A stretch of DNA of 64,000 bases from Vibrio breoganii (GCF_001677275.1 NZ_CP016177.1:806001-870000), one strand, 5' to 3'; positions 17,303 to 26,456 are shown, counted from the first letter of the stretch. A program made the numbers and translations. Notes: generated from the sequence alone by a model not told the origin.

Positions 17303-18706
17303 TTAAGCCATACGCTCGTATAAATGCGCCATAGCTTCTACTAGTCCTTTCACATCGTCTTCATCGTGGAATAGGTGAGTAGAGATACGTAATGCATAAG
17401 TATCAGTAGTGTCACCTAGATGCAATGGGAAGTTTGTTGTACGGATGATGTACCCGTAGTCTTCGCGAAGGCGATCACGGAACTCGGTTAGACGAGCACC
17501 ACCATCACCAACATCGCCAGCTAATGGATCAAATGTAGTTAAACCACTGGACAATTCACGATTTGGTGGGCAGTAGAAAATGCCACCTGGTATTTTCTTA
17601 GCCAGCTCTTCTTTACATAACGCACTGAGGTCAAGTACGCGCTCTTCAATCTTATCACGTCCAATCTCATCCCAAAGCTTACAAGAGTCAGTAAGTGCTT
17701 GCTTAGCTGGGTAGTGATCATTACCAATGTACTGCATACGTTGAACTAGGCTCATCATTGAATATCGGTCTTCACCTAATGATGAGTTTACTAGGTAGAA
17801 AGGACGGCGATCAGATGGCCAGAAGCGCTCTAATCGTTCAGCTTCTTGGCGGATATATAAGATACCAGTAGCACCAGGGCCACATTGCCATTTATGACCA
17901 GAACCTGCGTAGAAATCACAGTCCATATCGTGTAGGTCAATGTTCATCATACCAATAGTATGCGCGGCATCAACTAGTGTTGGAATACCGTTGTCACGAG
18001 CAAGAGCACAGATCTCTTTTGCTGGTAATAGAGTCCCTGTTTTGTAGGTGATGTGTGAGAACATGATCAGTCTAATATTATCTCCATGTTTTGAAATTTC
18101 ATTGGAGAAAGCTTGAACAAAATCCTCTTTAGTTAATGGAGAGTCACCTGTGTAAACCGGAATCTCGATTTCTACGACGGTAGCACCAACACGATCTGCA
18201 GCGACAAATAGTGGTGAAGTACCACCAATGTGCTCATGGTGAGTGGTGATGATCACATCACCTTCTTTAAAATCTAGGCCGCTGACTACAGAGATCATGC
18301 CATCGGTTGTGTTGCGGCTAAGAACGATTTCATTTTCATCTGCGCCAAACCCAGGAGCAATGTCGGCAACCATTTCTCCTACATAAGGCCAACTACCAAA
18401 CTTGTTTTGCATATCCCACGGGTATTTTGCAACGATCTCATTATTCTCAGTAAATGTTTGCATTACGCTCTTAGGCATAGAACCAGTCGTACCTACGTTC
18501 ATGTAGACACTGTCTTTAGCCAAAGTGAATTCTTTTTGAACTTGCTTCCAAAAGTTTTTATCAGAAGAGCCATTGTTGCCTGGAAAGCTTGGCTTTTGCG
18601 CCGCTGCACTTGTAGAAAAAAGAGTAGAGCCTAATCCTGCAACTGCGACACCAGCACTGCCTTTTAGAAAGTCCCTGCGATTAAACTTCGACTTGGTTTC
18701 ACTCAT
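17303..18706 (-). CDS. Tat-exported PLP-dependent aminotransferase class V-fold protein
   Basis: A 467-residue protein with a twin-arginine signal (FNRRDFLKGSAG, hydrophobic AVAGLGSTLF, cleavage near SAAAQ). The body is a class V aminotransferase/cysteine-desulfurase fold similar to isopenicillin N epimerase-like enzymes. The cofactor-binding region reads LVDAAHTIG, then FYAGSGHKWQCGPGATG, where the lysine of SGHKW should hold PLP. An exported PLP enzyme is unusual, because cofactor and substrates are mostly cytoplasmic; the Tat route would allow export with PLP loaded. The gene lies upstream of the solute-binding/GGDEF-EAL pair on the same strand and may belong to it. Substrate unknown. Confidence 0.87.
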   Translation of the reverse strand: MSETKSKFNRRDFLKGSAGVAVAGLGSTLFSTSAAAQKPSFPGNNGSSDKNFWKQVQKEFTLAKDSVYMNVGTTGSMPKSVMQTFTENNEIVAKYPWDMQNKFGSWPYVGEMVADIAPGFGADENEIVLSRNTTDGMISVVSGLDFKEGDVIITTHHEHIGGTSPLFVAADRVGATVVEIEIPVYTGDSPLTKEDFVQAFSNEISKHGDNIRLIMFSHITYKTGTLLPAKEICALARDNGIPTLVDAAHTIGMMNIDLHDMDCDFYAGSGHKWQCGPGATGILYIRQEAERLERFWPSDRRPFYLVNSSLGEDRYSMMSLVQRMQYIGNDHYPAKQALTDSCKLWDEIGRDKIEERVLDLSALCKEELAKKIPGGIFYCPPNRELSSGLTTFDPLAGDVGDGGARLTEFRDRLREDYGYIIRTTNFPLHLGDTTDTYALRISTHLFHDEDDVKGLVEAMAHLYERMA

Positions 18707-19473
18707 TATTTAATTCCTTTAGTAGAGTTAGTGAAATGTGTAACAAAAAATAAACAAATCTTTTATTCTAGCAACAATGTTGACTTTTCATTTGGATAAA
18801 TAACGATCAAGTAGTCGATAAGGTAATTAATCGTTAGTGAGCCTATTAGGTATTTCTAAATAACTGAGCTCAATATTTAAATCGTACATTGTTCACTTTA
18901 ATGAAACTCTGAATAACGATAAAAAAGCAGTCAGTTATCATGATTGTGTAATTTTCAACCTTTGTAAAATGAAAAAATCATTACTTTTAGATTTATTCAT
19001 CACGATTATATTTACAAAAAGAAACAATTGATATGCCTAGCGTTGCAGCTAGTTTCGAAGTGTGATCTAAATTGTACAAAAGTGCTGTTTACAATTTAAA
19101 TTCAATCACTTATGAGAAAGAAACGATTTCATGTATACAACGCACCTATTTTTAACACATAGTGTGCACTGGATAACATAAATTAGTGGGACTTTGAGGT
19201 TAACAATCTTGTCTTGAGCACGACATAGGTTTAATTATCTTTTCTTTTGTCTTATTAATTACGCTTTCGCAATGAATAATGCCTTAGGTAGCGCTAGAAG
19301 GAAAACCATTGACAACTTCAACACATTATTGATGTGGTAGTGAATATATTTTCATTATCTGTATTGGTTTATTTCTCCATTTCGTAACGTTTGCATTGGT
19401 GGAGGGGGTTTTTCCGATCATTTGCCCATGATTAAGCGTGTATAATGGCGCTTTTACTTATAGAGAAAAAACC
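18707..19473. other. long AT-rich divergent intergenic region
   Basis: About 770 bases with no supported gene, between the aminotransferase-fold gene (minus) and the DUF3859 gene (plus). The one structure that stands out is an inverted repeat AAATTGTA / TACAATTT (19069-19076 and 19090-19097), a possible operator. Otherwise I see only AT-rich sequence. Confidence 0.45.
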
Positions 19474-19911
19474 TTGGCCAAGCGCACTCCCATCATCGAA
19501 ACCACCTCTTATGGCATCTACTCTCACTGGGATGCGAATTCGAAAGACCTTCCGAAGATCACTCAGTTTACCAATACAGTGACGGCTGAAGAGGGGGTAG
19601 AATTTGGTTTTATCGTCAACATCAAAAAAGCAAAAGGAACCCTGCTCAATTACTGCATCTATCATCCTGGAATCATCAATAAGAAGGGCAAGGTACTGGC
19701 CCCTTTTGATGGCGAGATCTATGTACGCAGTAATGATTGGAATTTCTATCTAGGGGATACTATCCAGTTGTTGCATCCTGTTGATGGCTTAGAAAGCAAT
19801 CTAGGTGAATGGCGTATGGTGCTTGAGATGCAAGGTAAGATTATTGCTGAAAAGACTTTTCGTGTCGTAGGGCGTGATGAGGCGCAATTTTGGAAGCAGC
19901 GCGGGTTCTAG
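19474..19911 (+). CDS. DUF3859 domain-containing protein
   Basis: A protein of 145 residues if read from the TTG at 19474, giving the N-terminus MAKRTPIIETTSYGIYSHW, which fits my recollection of the family. AGAGAA lies about 8 bases upstream. A GTG at 19438 would add 12 residues. The sequence is soluble and beta-rich, with motifs EFGFIVNIKKAKG, YCIYHPGI and FYLGDT. Function is unknown. It stands alone, convergent with a dehydrogenase gene. Confidence 0.75.
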   Translation: MAKRTPIIETTSYGIYSHWDANSKDLPKITQFTNTVTAEEGVEFGFIVNIKKAKGTLLNYCIYHPGIINKKGKVLAPFDGEIYVRSNDWNFYLGDTIQLLHPVDGLESNLGEWRMVLEMQGKIIAEKTFRVVGRDEAQFWKQRGF

Positions 19912-19941
19912 TTTCCCTTTGGTGTATTTTCTTTCAGATAC

Positions 19942-19977
19942 AAAAAAGCCTTACTATCGCAAAGCAACAGTAAGGCT
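19942..19977 (-). terminator. terminator of the beta-hydroxyacid dehydrogenase gene
   Basis: On the minus strand AGCCTTACT pairs perfectly with AGTAAGGCT around a 13-base loop, followed by six T (plus-strand A at 19942-19947). It lies 31 bases past the stop of the gene at 20008. Confidence 0.85.
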
Positions 19978-20007
19978 CAAATTCAAACCGTTAGGTTTAT
20001 CTTCTAA

Positions 20008-20889
20008 TTACTTCTTTAGGTTAGTGAAGTAGTCGAAGATTACTGGTACGTCGTTGTTACCCATGCCTGCATCAACAGCAGCTTGTAGGCTAGTAGAAGT
20101 ACCTTGAGCGATTAGAGACTCAGTACCTAGCTCTTCACATAGTGCAAGGAAGTAGCCAAGGTCTTTGTTTGCGTTAGCAACAGAGAAGCCTAGTTTTTCT
20201 TCGCCGTCTACAGCGTAGAACTTACAGAACTGCATGAACGGAGAGTTAGATGGACCAGCTGACATGATGTCAAATAGTTGCTGACCGTCAACGCCTGCTA
20301 GTTTAGCAACTGCGAACGCTTGAGACATAGTAGCAACAGTAGTCATACCCATGAAGTTGTTAACTAGCTTAGTAACGTGACCTGAACCTAGAGTGCCTAG
20401 GTGGAATACGTTTTCGCCTTGCTCGTCAAGAACTGGCTTAACTTTGTTGAAAGTATCGATGTCGCCAGCAGCCATGATGTTTAGAAGACCATCTTTAGCG
20501 TGAGCAGGAGTACGACCTAGCGGAGCGTCGATCATGCCAGCGCCTTTAGCAGCTAGGTCAGCACCAATCTTCTTAGTAGAAGCTGGGATAGAAGTACCGA
20601 AGTCGATTAGAGTTTTGCCTTCAGACATACCCGCTAGGATACCTGTTTCGCCGTAAACTACTTTCTCAACAACTTCTGAAGTTGTTAGGCAAAGCATTAC
20701 GATGTCAGATTTTTCAGCAAGTTCTTTACCAGAAGTTGCTTGAGATGCGTTGCCACGAGCTAGAACTGCTGCAACTGCATCTGTGTTTAGATCCATTACG
20801 TTAACTTCGTAGCCACGGTTTTGTAGATTTTCAACCATGTTGCCGCCCATAAGGCCAAGGCCGATGAAACCAATTACTGGTTTAGTCAT
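20008..20889 (-). CDS. NAD(P)-dependent beta-hydroxyacid dehydrogenase (3-hydroxyisobutyrate dehydrogenase/tartronate semialdehyde reductase family)
   Basis: A 293-residue cytoplasmic oxidoreductase. The Rossmann motif GFIGLGLMGGNM is at residues 7-18. The substrate-binding signature DAPLGRTPAHAKDG (about 121-134) and the catalytic lysine region GHVTKLVNNFMG (about 169-180) are typical of the GarR/MmsB family. Codon use is strongly biased, suggesting high expression. It has its own terminator. The exact substrate cannot be read from sequence; tartronate semialdehyde and 3-hydroxyisobutyrate are both possible. A LysR gene lies 256 bases upstream on the same strand. Confidence 0.87.
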   Translation of the reverse strand: MTKPVIGFIGLGLMGGNMVENLQNRGYEVNVMDLNTDAVAAVLARGNASQATSGKELAEKSDIVMLCLTTSEVVEKVVYGETGILAGMSEGKTLIDFGTSIPASTKKIGADLAAKGAGMIDAPLGRTPAHAKDGLLNIMAAGDIDTFNKVKPVLDEQGENVFHLGTLGSGHVTKLVNNFMGMTTVATMSQAFAVAKLAGVDGQQLFDIMSAGPSNSPFMQFCKFYAVDGEEKLGFSVANANKDLGYFLALCEELGTESLIAQGTSTSLQAAVDAGMGNNDVPVIFDYFTNLKK

Positions 20890-21145
20890 GTCTAACTCCT
20901 AAATATACTATTGTATGATTATATCGGGAGAGAGGATATACGCCCATCAAGATTTAATCAATCGTAGAATCACAAGAAATGTAGACCAAACTCAAATTTT
21001 TTGAACATCCACCAGAAACAAAGTAACAAAGTGTGTCTGGGACATGCAGGTTGCAACAAAAAATGAGTATCTGATCACATATGTCAGTGAGCCTATTTTT
21101 TCTATCGAACGACTTTTAAAGATTAGGTCATATTAAAACACCAGC

Positions 21146-22084
21146 TCACTGGTTGAGTACATTTGAAGGTAAGATCTTTTTCTCAATGAGCTGCTCTAAC
21201 AAAAGACGGGTCTGTTTTCTAAAGTAGTCACGAAGCAAGCGCACTGTAGGGGTGATGGACTGACGGCTTGGGCACACCAGCCACAGCTCAGTGGGTGTCG
21301 GTTGATAATCGGTTAGCACATTGACTGTGCGCCCTGAGAGTAGGTCGTCCGCCATATCTAGGCAGGACTTAATTGCAAACCCATGCCCTGAGACACACCA
21401 GCGTCTAACAAGGTCGCCATCGTTAGAGGCTCGGTTGCCTTTTAGTTTGACCTTGAAAGAGTGTTCCTCTTTTTTAAAGCGCCATTCATTTTGCACAATA
21501 TCACCCAGTTGATAGAACAAACCGTTGTGATTTTTCAGTTCATCGGGGTGGCTTGGAATCCCATGAGCCGCTATATAGCTTGGCGAGGCACATAACAGGC
21601 GAGGGACATTGCATATCTTAAAGCCATACATGCTGGCGTCCGTTGGAGAGCCGTAACGAAGCGCCATATCTACCGAGTCACGATAGAAGTCGATATTGCT
21701 ATCACTGATATTGCTGCGTAGCGCTACCTCCGGGTGGTCATTGAGGAACTCGTCAATCCACGGGGTAATCACATTGCGACCAAGGTCTGATGACAGAGCA
21801 ATTCTGATCTCGCCCCCGAGCACATCAAGGTCTTCTTGGACATTGGACTGCGCTGCATCAAGCAGCTGCAGCGCCTGTTCGCACTGAGGCAGATAGCGCT
21901 CTCCTGCGGGTGATAGCCGTAATTGGCGAGTGGTGCGAATAAATAACTCCACCCCTACGGCTTTTTCGACGCGCTTAATGGCAGCGCTTGCGGTGGCCAT
22001 CTGCATATCTAGGCTATTGGCTGCAGCGGTGATGCTTCTAAACTCAGCCACCTTAAGCACGACCTTGAGGTCATTCAGTAACAT
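21146..22084 (-). CDS. LysR family transcriptional regulator
   Basis: A 312-residue regulator with an N-terminal winged helix-turn-helix (about 1-60; LKVAEFRSITAAANSLDMQ) and a LysR substrate-binding domain. The ATG at 22084 has AGGA 8 bases upstream; a TTG three codons earlier is less likely. It resembles the CrgA/AaeR-like subgroup. It is divergent from a radical SAM gene across about 107 bases, so that gene is a possible target, as is the downstream dehydrogenase. Inducer unknown. Confidence 0.88.
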   Translation of the reverse strand: MLLNDLKVVLKVAEFRSITAAANSLDMQMATASAAIKRVEKAVGVELFIRTTRQLRLSPAGERYLPQCEQALQLLDAAQSNVQEDLDVLGGEIRIALSSDLGRNVITPWIDEFLNDHPEVALRSNISDSNIDFYRDSVDMALRYGSPTDASMYGFKICNVPRLLCASPSYIAAHGIPSHPDELKNHNGLFYQLGDIVQNEWRFKKEEHSFKVKLKGNRASNDGDLVRRWCVSGHGFAIKSCLDMADDLLSGRTVNVLTDYQPTPTELWLVCPSRQSITPTVRLLRDYFRKQTRLLLEQLIEKKILPSNVLNQ

Positions 22085-22191
22085 GATATTCAATCCTAGT
22101 TTGATAATATATCAATCAATATAGTGTTTTTCATTGAGGTAGCAAGTCGTAACATAGCGGCAATTCGTCATTGAACAATACAGTGGTAGCT

Positions 22192-23220
22192 ATGCAACAA
22201 CTTCATTTTCAGCAAGGGCCGATTCGTCCGCCATCAGAGGCAGATAGCCTATTGATTCGTACAACCCAAGGATGCCCATGGAACAAGTGCAGTTTTTGCA
22301 CCCTATTTGAAGGTATGGAGTTCTCTATTCGCCCTGTAGAAGAGATTAAGCGTGATATTTGGGCGGCAAAAGCATTCTATAAAGAGCGCAAATTCACCAG
22401 CTGCTTTCTACAAGATGGTGACTCGTTTGCTATGCAGACCGCCGATTTACTTGAGGTGCTGCATACCTTAAAAGAAGCCTTTCCAGAGCTAGAACAGATT
22501 AGCTCTTACGGCAGAGCGCAGACCATGACCAAGAAGACGCCACAGGAGATGAAGGCTATCTGCGACGCTGGTTTGAACATGCTGTATTGCGGAATGGAGT
22601 CGGGTTCGATAGAGGTACTTAAGAAGATGAAGAAGGGCATAACCCCTAAATCAATTCTTAAGTCTGCCGAGTATGCAAAGCAAGCGGGTATGAAAATGAT
22701 GACGTTCATCATCATGGGACTCGGTGGCAAAGAGCTTTCCGAGAGTCATGTGACTGGAACGGCTGAGCTATTAAATCAAATTAACCCAGAAGAGATACGA
22801 GTGCTCACCCTTGCGGTCAAAGCGGGAACAGATCTCGACGACATGGTTCAGCAAGGTAGTTTTACTCCGCTCACTGAAAAAGAGATGGTGGAAGAGCAAA
22901 GAAAGCTCATCAGCCTATTAGACGGCATTGATAGTCAGTATGGGAACTTCCATTCTATTAATCTATTAATGGAATTGAACGGTCGACTACCTGGCGCAAA
23001 GCAGGCTTTGTTATCGATGACGGATCAGTTCTTAAGTATGAATCGTGATGAGCAAAACAATTTTATACTGGGTCGTCGCATTCACTATTACACCAAGTTG
23101 CAAGATATGGGTAACAAGCTCTACTTTGATACGGTTCAGCAGCAACTTAGCAAGATTGGCAGTACCAACTTAGACGCGATTGAAGATGTCTTCTACCACC
23201 TTCGCCAAAGAATGATTTAA
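22192..23220 (+). CDS. radical SAM protein
   Basis: A 342-residue radical S-adenosylmethionine enzyme. The 4Fe-4S motif is CPWNKCSFC (CxxxxCxxC spacing), near residues 29-37; the classic motif is CxxxCxxC, so the first spacing is one residue longer. The sequence RTTQGCPWNKCSFCTLFEG resembles radical SAM proteins of the B12-independent, YgiQ/Elp3-like type. GGMESGS-like YCGMESGSIEVLKKMKKG follows. ATG 22192 is preferred over a TTG 7 codons upstream. The reaction is unknown. The neighbours give little context; pdxY lies downstream after a 320-base gap. Confidence 0.85.
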   Translation: MQQLHFQQGPIRPPSEADSLLIRTTQGCPWNKCSFCTLFEGMEFSIRPVEEIKRDIWAAKAFYKERKFTSCFLQDGDSFAMQTADLLEVLHTLKEAFPELEQISSYGRAQTMTKKTPQEMKAICDAGLNMLYCGMESGSIEVLKKMKKGITPKSILKSAEYAKQAGMKMMTFIIMGLGGKELSESHVTGTAELLNQINPEEIRVLTLAVKAGTDLDDMVQQGSFTPLTEKEMVEEQRKLISLLDGIDSQYGNFHSINLLMELNGRLPGAKQALLSMTDQFLSMNRDEQNNFILGRRIHYYTKLQDMGNKLYFDTVQQQLSKIGSTNLDAIEDVFYHLRQRMI

Positions 23221-23231
23221 AGAGAGTCGCA

Positions 23232-23333
23232 ATGATTGATATACAGCAATGGCTGATGTTTTATACCTTCATCGGTTCAACGCAAGCGCCAAGCACCGCG
23301 CACTTCAGCGATTTGTCTATCGAGTCTCTATAA
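23232..23333 (+). CDS. possible 33-residue small protein
   Basis: ATG to TAA gives MIDIQQWLMFYTFIGSTQAP onward, ending in ESL. An AGAGAG stretch lies about 6 bases upstream, and the ORF begins 12 bases after the radical SAM stop, so it could be co-translated. It resembles nothing I know. Short ORFs like this occur by chance, so this is tentative. Confidence 0.3.
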   Translation: MIDIQQWLMFYTFIGSTQAPSTAHFSDLSIESL

Positions 23334-23351
23334 GCGGTATTTTGCCACGCT

Positions 23352-23383
23352 CACAAAACAGTCTAGAGCTAGGCTGTTTTGTG
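23352..23383. terminator. stem-loop after the radical SAM unit
   Basis: CACAAAACAG and CTGTTTTGTG form a perfect 10-base stem with a 12-base loop. No T-run follows. It may be a weak terminator or a processing site before pdxY. Confidence 0.5.
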
Positions 23384-23543
23384 GATCACGACTCGCTTCC
23401 CCTCGCAATTCACTTCTGATGGTTCAGTCCATCAAGTAGGATTAATAGCACTTAATCTTTATCGCTTATCATTTCATCGTTCAAGCAACCAAGGTTCAAA
23501 CATGGATTGCGGTTTGCCCCTTAATAACGATGAGAACGACACT

Positions 23544-24401
23544 ATGAAAGGCATTATTTCTATCCAATCACACGTTGTGTATGGCAGCGCAGGTAACAGC
23601 TCTGCGGTATTTCCCCTGCAGCGATTAGGCTTCAATGTATGGCCGATTCATACAGTCCAATTCTCAAATCACACTCAGTATGCGCAAGGCTGGACAGGGG
23701 AGAAGTTTGACCCAAGCACTATTGGCGATCTGCGACAGGGGCTAAGTAATATCGATGCCCTTGAGAAGTGCCATGCGGTGTTGTCAGGGTATTTGGGAAG
23801 CTCTGGCCAAACTCACGAAGTATTGAAGCTGGTGAATGAGGTAAGAAGTGCCAATCCGTCGGCAATTTATGTGTGTGACCCTGTGATGGGCGATGTTGAT
23901 AAAGGCTGTGTGGTAAGCGAAGAGGTCACCGGGGATCTGGTGAATCATTTAATGCCTGCTGCGGACGTCATAGTGCCAAACCAATTTGAACTAAGCTGCT
24001 TTACGCAGATGAAGATCACTTGTCTAGACGATGCCATTGCTGCGTGCCAAAAAGCGCTAACACTAGGACCAAAGATGGTATTGGTGAAACATCTGCATGG
24101 TATCTCAAACAGTAAGTTTACTATGATGCTGGCAACCAAACAGGGGTGCTACATGGTTCAGCGCCCATTGTTAAGCTTTGAGCGCCAGCCTGTTGGCGTG
24201 GGCGATCTTATCTCGGCGCTGTTTACCGGTGGTTTGCTTAAAGGCTTGTCGGCGGTGGACTCCTTTACTCACGCCAACAACGCTTGCTTTGGGGTGCTTA
24301 AAGAGACATCGGATAGCGGTGAATGGGAATTGCAGACAGTGGCAGCTCAGCAAAGCCTGATTGAGCCTAAAGAATGCTTCTCTGTGGTGCGCCTAACCTA
24401 A
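23544..24401 (+). CDS. pdxY: pyridoxal kinase
   Basis: A 285-residue PdxY/PdxK-family kinase of the B6 salvage pathway that phosphorylates pyridoxal with ATP. The N-terminus [18 protein letters not shown] is diagnostic. VCDPVMGD lies near residue 110, and the [13 protein letters not shown] nucleotide/anion-hole motif near 215 supplies the catalytic aspartate. E. coli PdxY is 287 residues. A longer in-frame reading from 23379 adds 55 residues that do not resemble the family. GATGAGA precedes the chosen ATG. Confidence 0.92.
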   Translation: MKGIISIQSHVVYGSAGNSSAVFPLQRLGFNVWPIHTVQFSNHTQYAQGWTGEKFDPSTIGDLRQGLSNIDALEKCHAVLSGYLGSSGQTHEVLKLVNEVRSANPSAIYVCDPVMGDVDKGCVVSEEVTGDLVNHLMPAADVIVPNQFELSCFTQMKITCLDDAIAACQKALTLGPKMVLVKHLHGISNSKFTMMLATKQGCYMVQRPLLSFERQPVGVGDLISALFTGGLLKGLSAVDSFTHANNACFGVLKETSDSGEWELQTVAAQQSLIEPKECFSVVRLT

Positions 24402-24638
24402 ATACTTGCGGTATTCCCTGTTATATCAATGCAAATCACATTTATATAGCAGGGCTATATTGGTGAACCGCCAAATTTTTATTATCTAGCTATAACTTAT
24501 AGTCTTTGATTAAAGGCAATTTAATAATCCTATCTACTATTCAAAATGGCTAATCCATTTCTTAAGCAGTGTACTCAATTGCTGTTGCTCATCATTACTT
24601 AATGGAGAGCAGAGTTCATTGACCAATAAGTAGTAGGC

Positions 24639-24928
24639 AAAAGAAAACCCCATCAGGTTTCCCTGATGGGGTTCTATTTCTACTCGCAGCAATCCGGCTA
24701 CTAAAGGTGCTCCCTGCATCTTTCCTTGATAGTGGTTAATATCCTTTAACCCAGTTCCATGTCATCGCCATCCTAGCGGTGTCCATACTAGCCTGTCATC
24801 CTGACGGGCGAACTCTATCCTAGAGTATTACATCCTTGCTAATAACTAATCCTAAGTTATCAAATCTTCTTCCTGAAGATACCTATTCCGTTAGGGTTTG
24901 TTCCTTTTCCTGCCAACATCCTGTCGAC
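24639..24928 (-). ncRNA. csrB: CsrB-type regulatory RNA (CsrA sponge)
   Basis: On the minus strand, about 290 bases carry roughly 16 GGA motifs, at least 11 as AGGA (AGGATG recurs), the CsrA-binding signature. The 5' end begins GTCGACAGGATG, close to E. coli CsrB (GUCGACAGGGAG). Near the 3' end, GCAGGGAGCA followed by AGTAGCCGGATTGCTGCGA matches the E. coli CsrB 3' region. The RNA ends in a strong terminator: AACCCCATCAGG, GAAA loop, CCTGATGGGGTT, TTCTTTT (plus 24639-24673). It would sequester CsrA. A VarA/GacA-type palindrome lies 160-175 bases upstream. The start point is inferred. Confidence 0.88.
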
Positions 24929-25063
24929 ATGATTAGTATCTCCGTTATCGATGCCTGTAACAATCAGGTGTGGCATATTTTTATTTGTTTACTGATGGTT
25001 GAAAAATAATAAGTCATTAAAAAACAAAGCGTTAGGGTGAGGTGAAAGTGATTGCATTGAAGT

Positions 25064-25345
25064 TTGTATCTGATCGCTGACTTATTTGTGAGAGATCTCT
25101 TACAAAAGCTTGGGGCGATCCTCTCTGTTGCCGCCATGATGCTGGCTGTTTCCAACAGCGATAGATTAGGGGAAGTCTTTGAAAGCATGTTTAATCGCTG
25201 GGGCAAGCCTTTGGGGCTAAAATGCTTTGATTTTCCCTTCCCATTTAAGAGTGTGAATTATCACATTACTTATCAGCGTTGGTTTATTAATGATCTGAAC
25301 CACCAAAGGCTAAGAGAGCTTATTAAACAAGAAGTTAGTCTATAA
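25064..25345 (+). pseudogene. relic of a LysR-family gene (C-terminal part only)
   Basis: About 93 codons resemble the last third of a LysR effector domain: MMLAVSNSDRLGEVFESM, then GLKCFDFPFPFKSVNYHITYQRW, and a final HQRLREL. The N-terminal DNA-binding half is absent, and the sequence upstream is the csrB control region. It is therefore a truncated remnant. It is not a copy of the intact LysR gene next door. A short protein might still be made, but no good ribosome-binding site is seen. Confidence 0.55.
25087..25104. promoter_or_regulatory. VarA/GacA-type upstream activating palindrome for csrB
   Basis: TGTGAGAGATCTCTTACA is an 18-base palindrome with one mismatch and matches the GacA-family site TGTAAG-N6-CTTACA at 11 of 12 fixed positions. 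Its centre lies about 168 bases upstream of the inferred csrB start, a usual distance for this class. VarS/VarA is the GacS/GacA equivalent in vibrios. Confidence 0.75.
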
Positions 25346-25377
25346 CCCTCTTAGTCAGATCAAGAGCATTGGCTGCG

Positions 25378-26298
25378 TTATTTGCTGCCGACCTTCACTG
25401 CATCTGAGATGATTTCCGTCAGCCATTTGTATTTAGGGGAACTCAAGTTCTTTTGGTGTATGAAGAGATAGATTTGCATGGTACCGATTTCTCTCATATC
25501 TAGAATCCTTACTAAGCGAACCTGTTTGCTAACGGCTTCAATTGTTGGCGGAAAGCATGGGCCAATAATGTCGCTATTGATAATGGTAGAGATTAGCCCT
25601 GCGACAGAGGTGGTTCTCATTGCCATATGAATGTTTTTACCTGCCTCTTTTAGTCTGTCTTCCAATCGTGAGTGCTTATTTGGGTCTAAATAAGCTAGAT
25701 CTATGTGCCCAAAGGAGTACTCAAGCAATTCATCGATATAGGCTTCCGACTTTTTAAATGGGTGATCGCGACGCATGGCAATCATAAATTCTAATTGCGT
25801 TATGGGTATGGCCACAATCTCAGGTGGCAAGTTTTCAGCCTCAAAATGAATCGCTACATCAATAGAGCCATTGCATAAGCCAGTTAATGTATTAGGGGAA
25901 ATGGTGTGCAGAATCAGTGTCGATTTAGGGCTTTGTTCATGAAAAGCCTTGAACAGACCAGTGCCCAGCCACACCTGAAGATGCGGATTAATATCCAAAT
26001 TAAAGCTCTGTTCTAGAGTGCTAGGATCAAACTGTTTCGTTTCTTCTATCGCGAGAGAAATCCCTTCTAACAAGGGGAATACTTTTGCATAGAGCTCATC
26101 TGAATATGGTGTTGGCACGAACTGGCGATGAGATAAAACAAACAACTCTTCATCCAATGTTTCTCTTAATTTCTTGATGTTTTGGCTAACTGCAGGAGTG
26201 GTTACAAACAGCCTCTCGGCTGCTCTTTTTAGGCTTTTCTCTTGGTAAACGGTGACGAAAATCTTCAGTAGGTTGAAATCAATCTTGTTTAAATTCAT
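25378..26298 (-). CDS. LysR family regulator, predicted master of the adjacent envelope regulon
   Basis: A 306-residue LysR protein. The helix-turn-helix spans about residues 5-65 (SLKRAAERLFVTTPAVSQNIKKL), with a LysR effector domain after it. It is divergent from the beta-barrel gene at 26457. Between them is a GTTAAGC-ATA-GCTTAAC palindrome with the T-N11-A form of LysR operators. The same module recurs before two further units downstream, so I infer this protein regulates all three, and itself through the first. The inducer is unknown. Confidence 0.9.
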   Translation of the reverse strand: MNLNKIDFNLLKIFVTVYQEKSLKRAAERLFVTTPAVSQNIKKLRETLDEELFVLSHRQFVPTPYSDELYAKVFPLLEGISLAIEETKQFDPSTLEQSFNLDINPHLQVWLGTGLFKAFHEQSPKSTLILHTISPNTLTGLCNGSIDVAIHFEAENLPPEIVAIPITQLEFMIAMRRDHPFKKSEAYIDELLEYSFGHIDLAYLDPNKHSRLEDRLKEAGKNIHMAMRTTSVAGLISTIINSDIIGPCFPPTIEAVSKQVRLVRILDMREIGTMQIYLFIHQKNLSSPKYKWLTEIISDAVKVGSK

Positions 26299-26331
26299 AA
26301 GGTTATTCTAGAGCGTTGCAATACTTCATTG

Positions 26332-26456
26332 GTTAAGCATAGCTTAACTTATGGTTAACTACATATGAATATTTTTAATCAAAACTTCTCGTTATAGTAG
26401 CTGCAAATTAGCTTGAAGTGCAGGGATCGGACTTCTTAAACCGTATTGAGGTTAAT
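26332..26456 (+). promoter_or_regulatory. LysR-type operator/promoter/leader module A
   Basis: Operator GTTAAGC-ATA-GCTTAAC (26332-26348) is a perfect 7-3-7 palindrome. After 44 bases comes a -10-like TATAGT (26393-26398). The leader then contains TTGAAGTGCAGGGAT and CTTCTTAAACCGT. Modules B and C show the same order and identical spacing. The operator centre is about 65 bases before the likely start, the usual LysR position. Confidence 0.8.

Noticed and set aside
24537..24719. 60-codon minus-strand ORF beginning MQGAPLVAGLL
   Set aside because: It lies across the CsrB 3' end and terminator hairpin; the sequence is explained by the RNA and no ribosome-binding site is evident.
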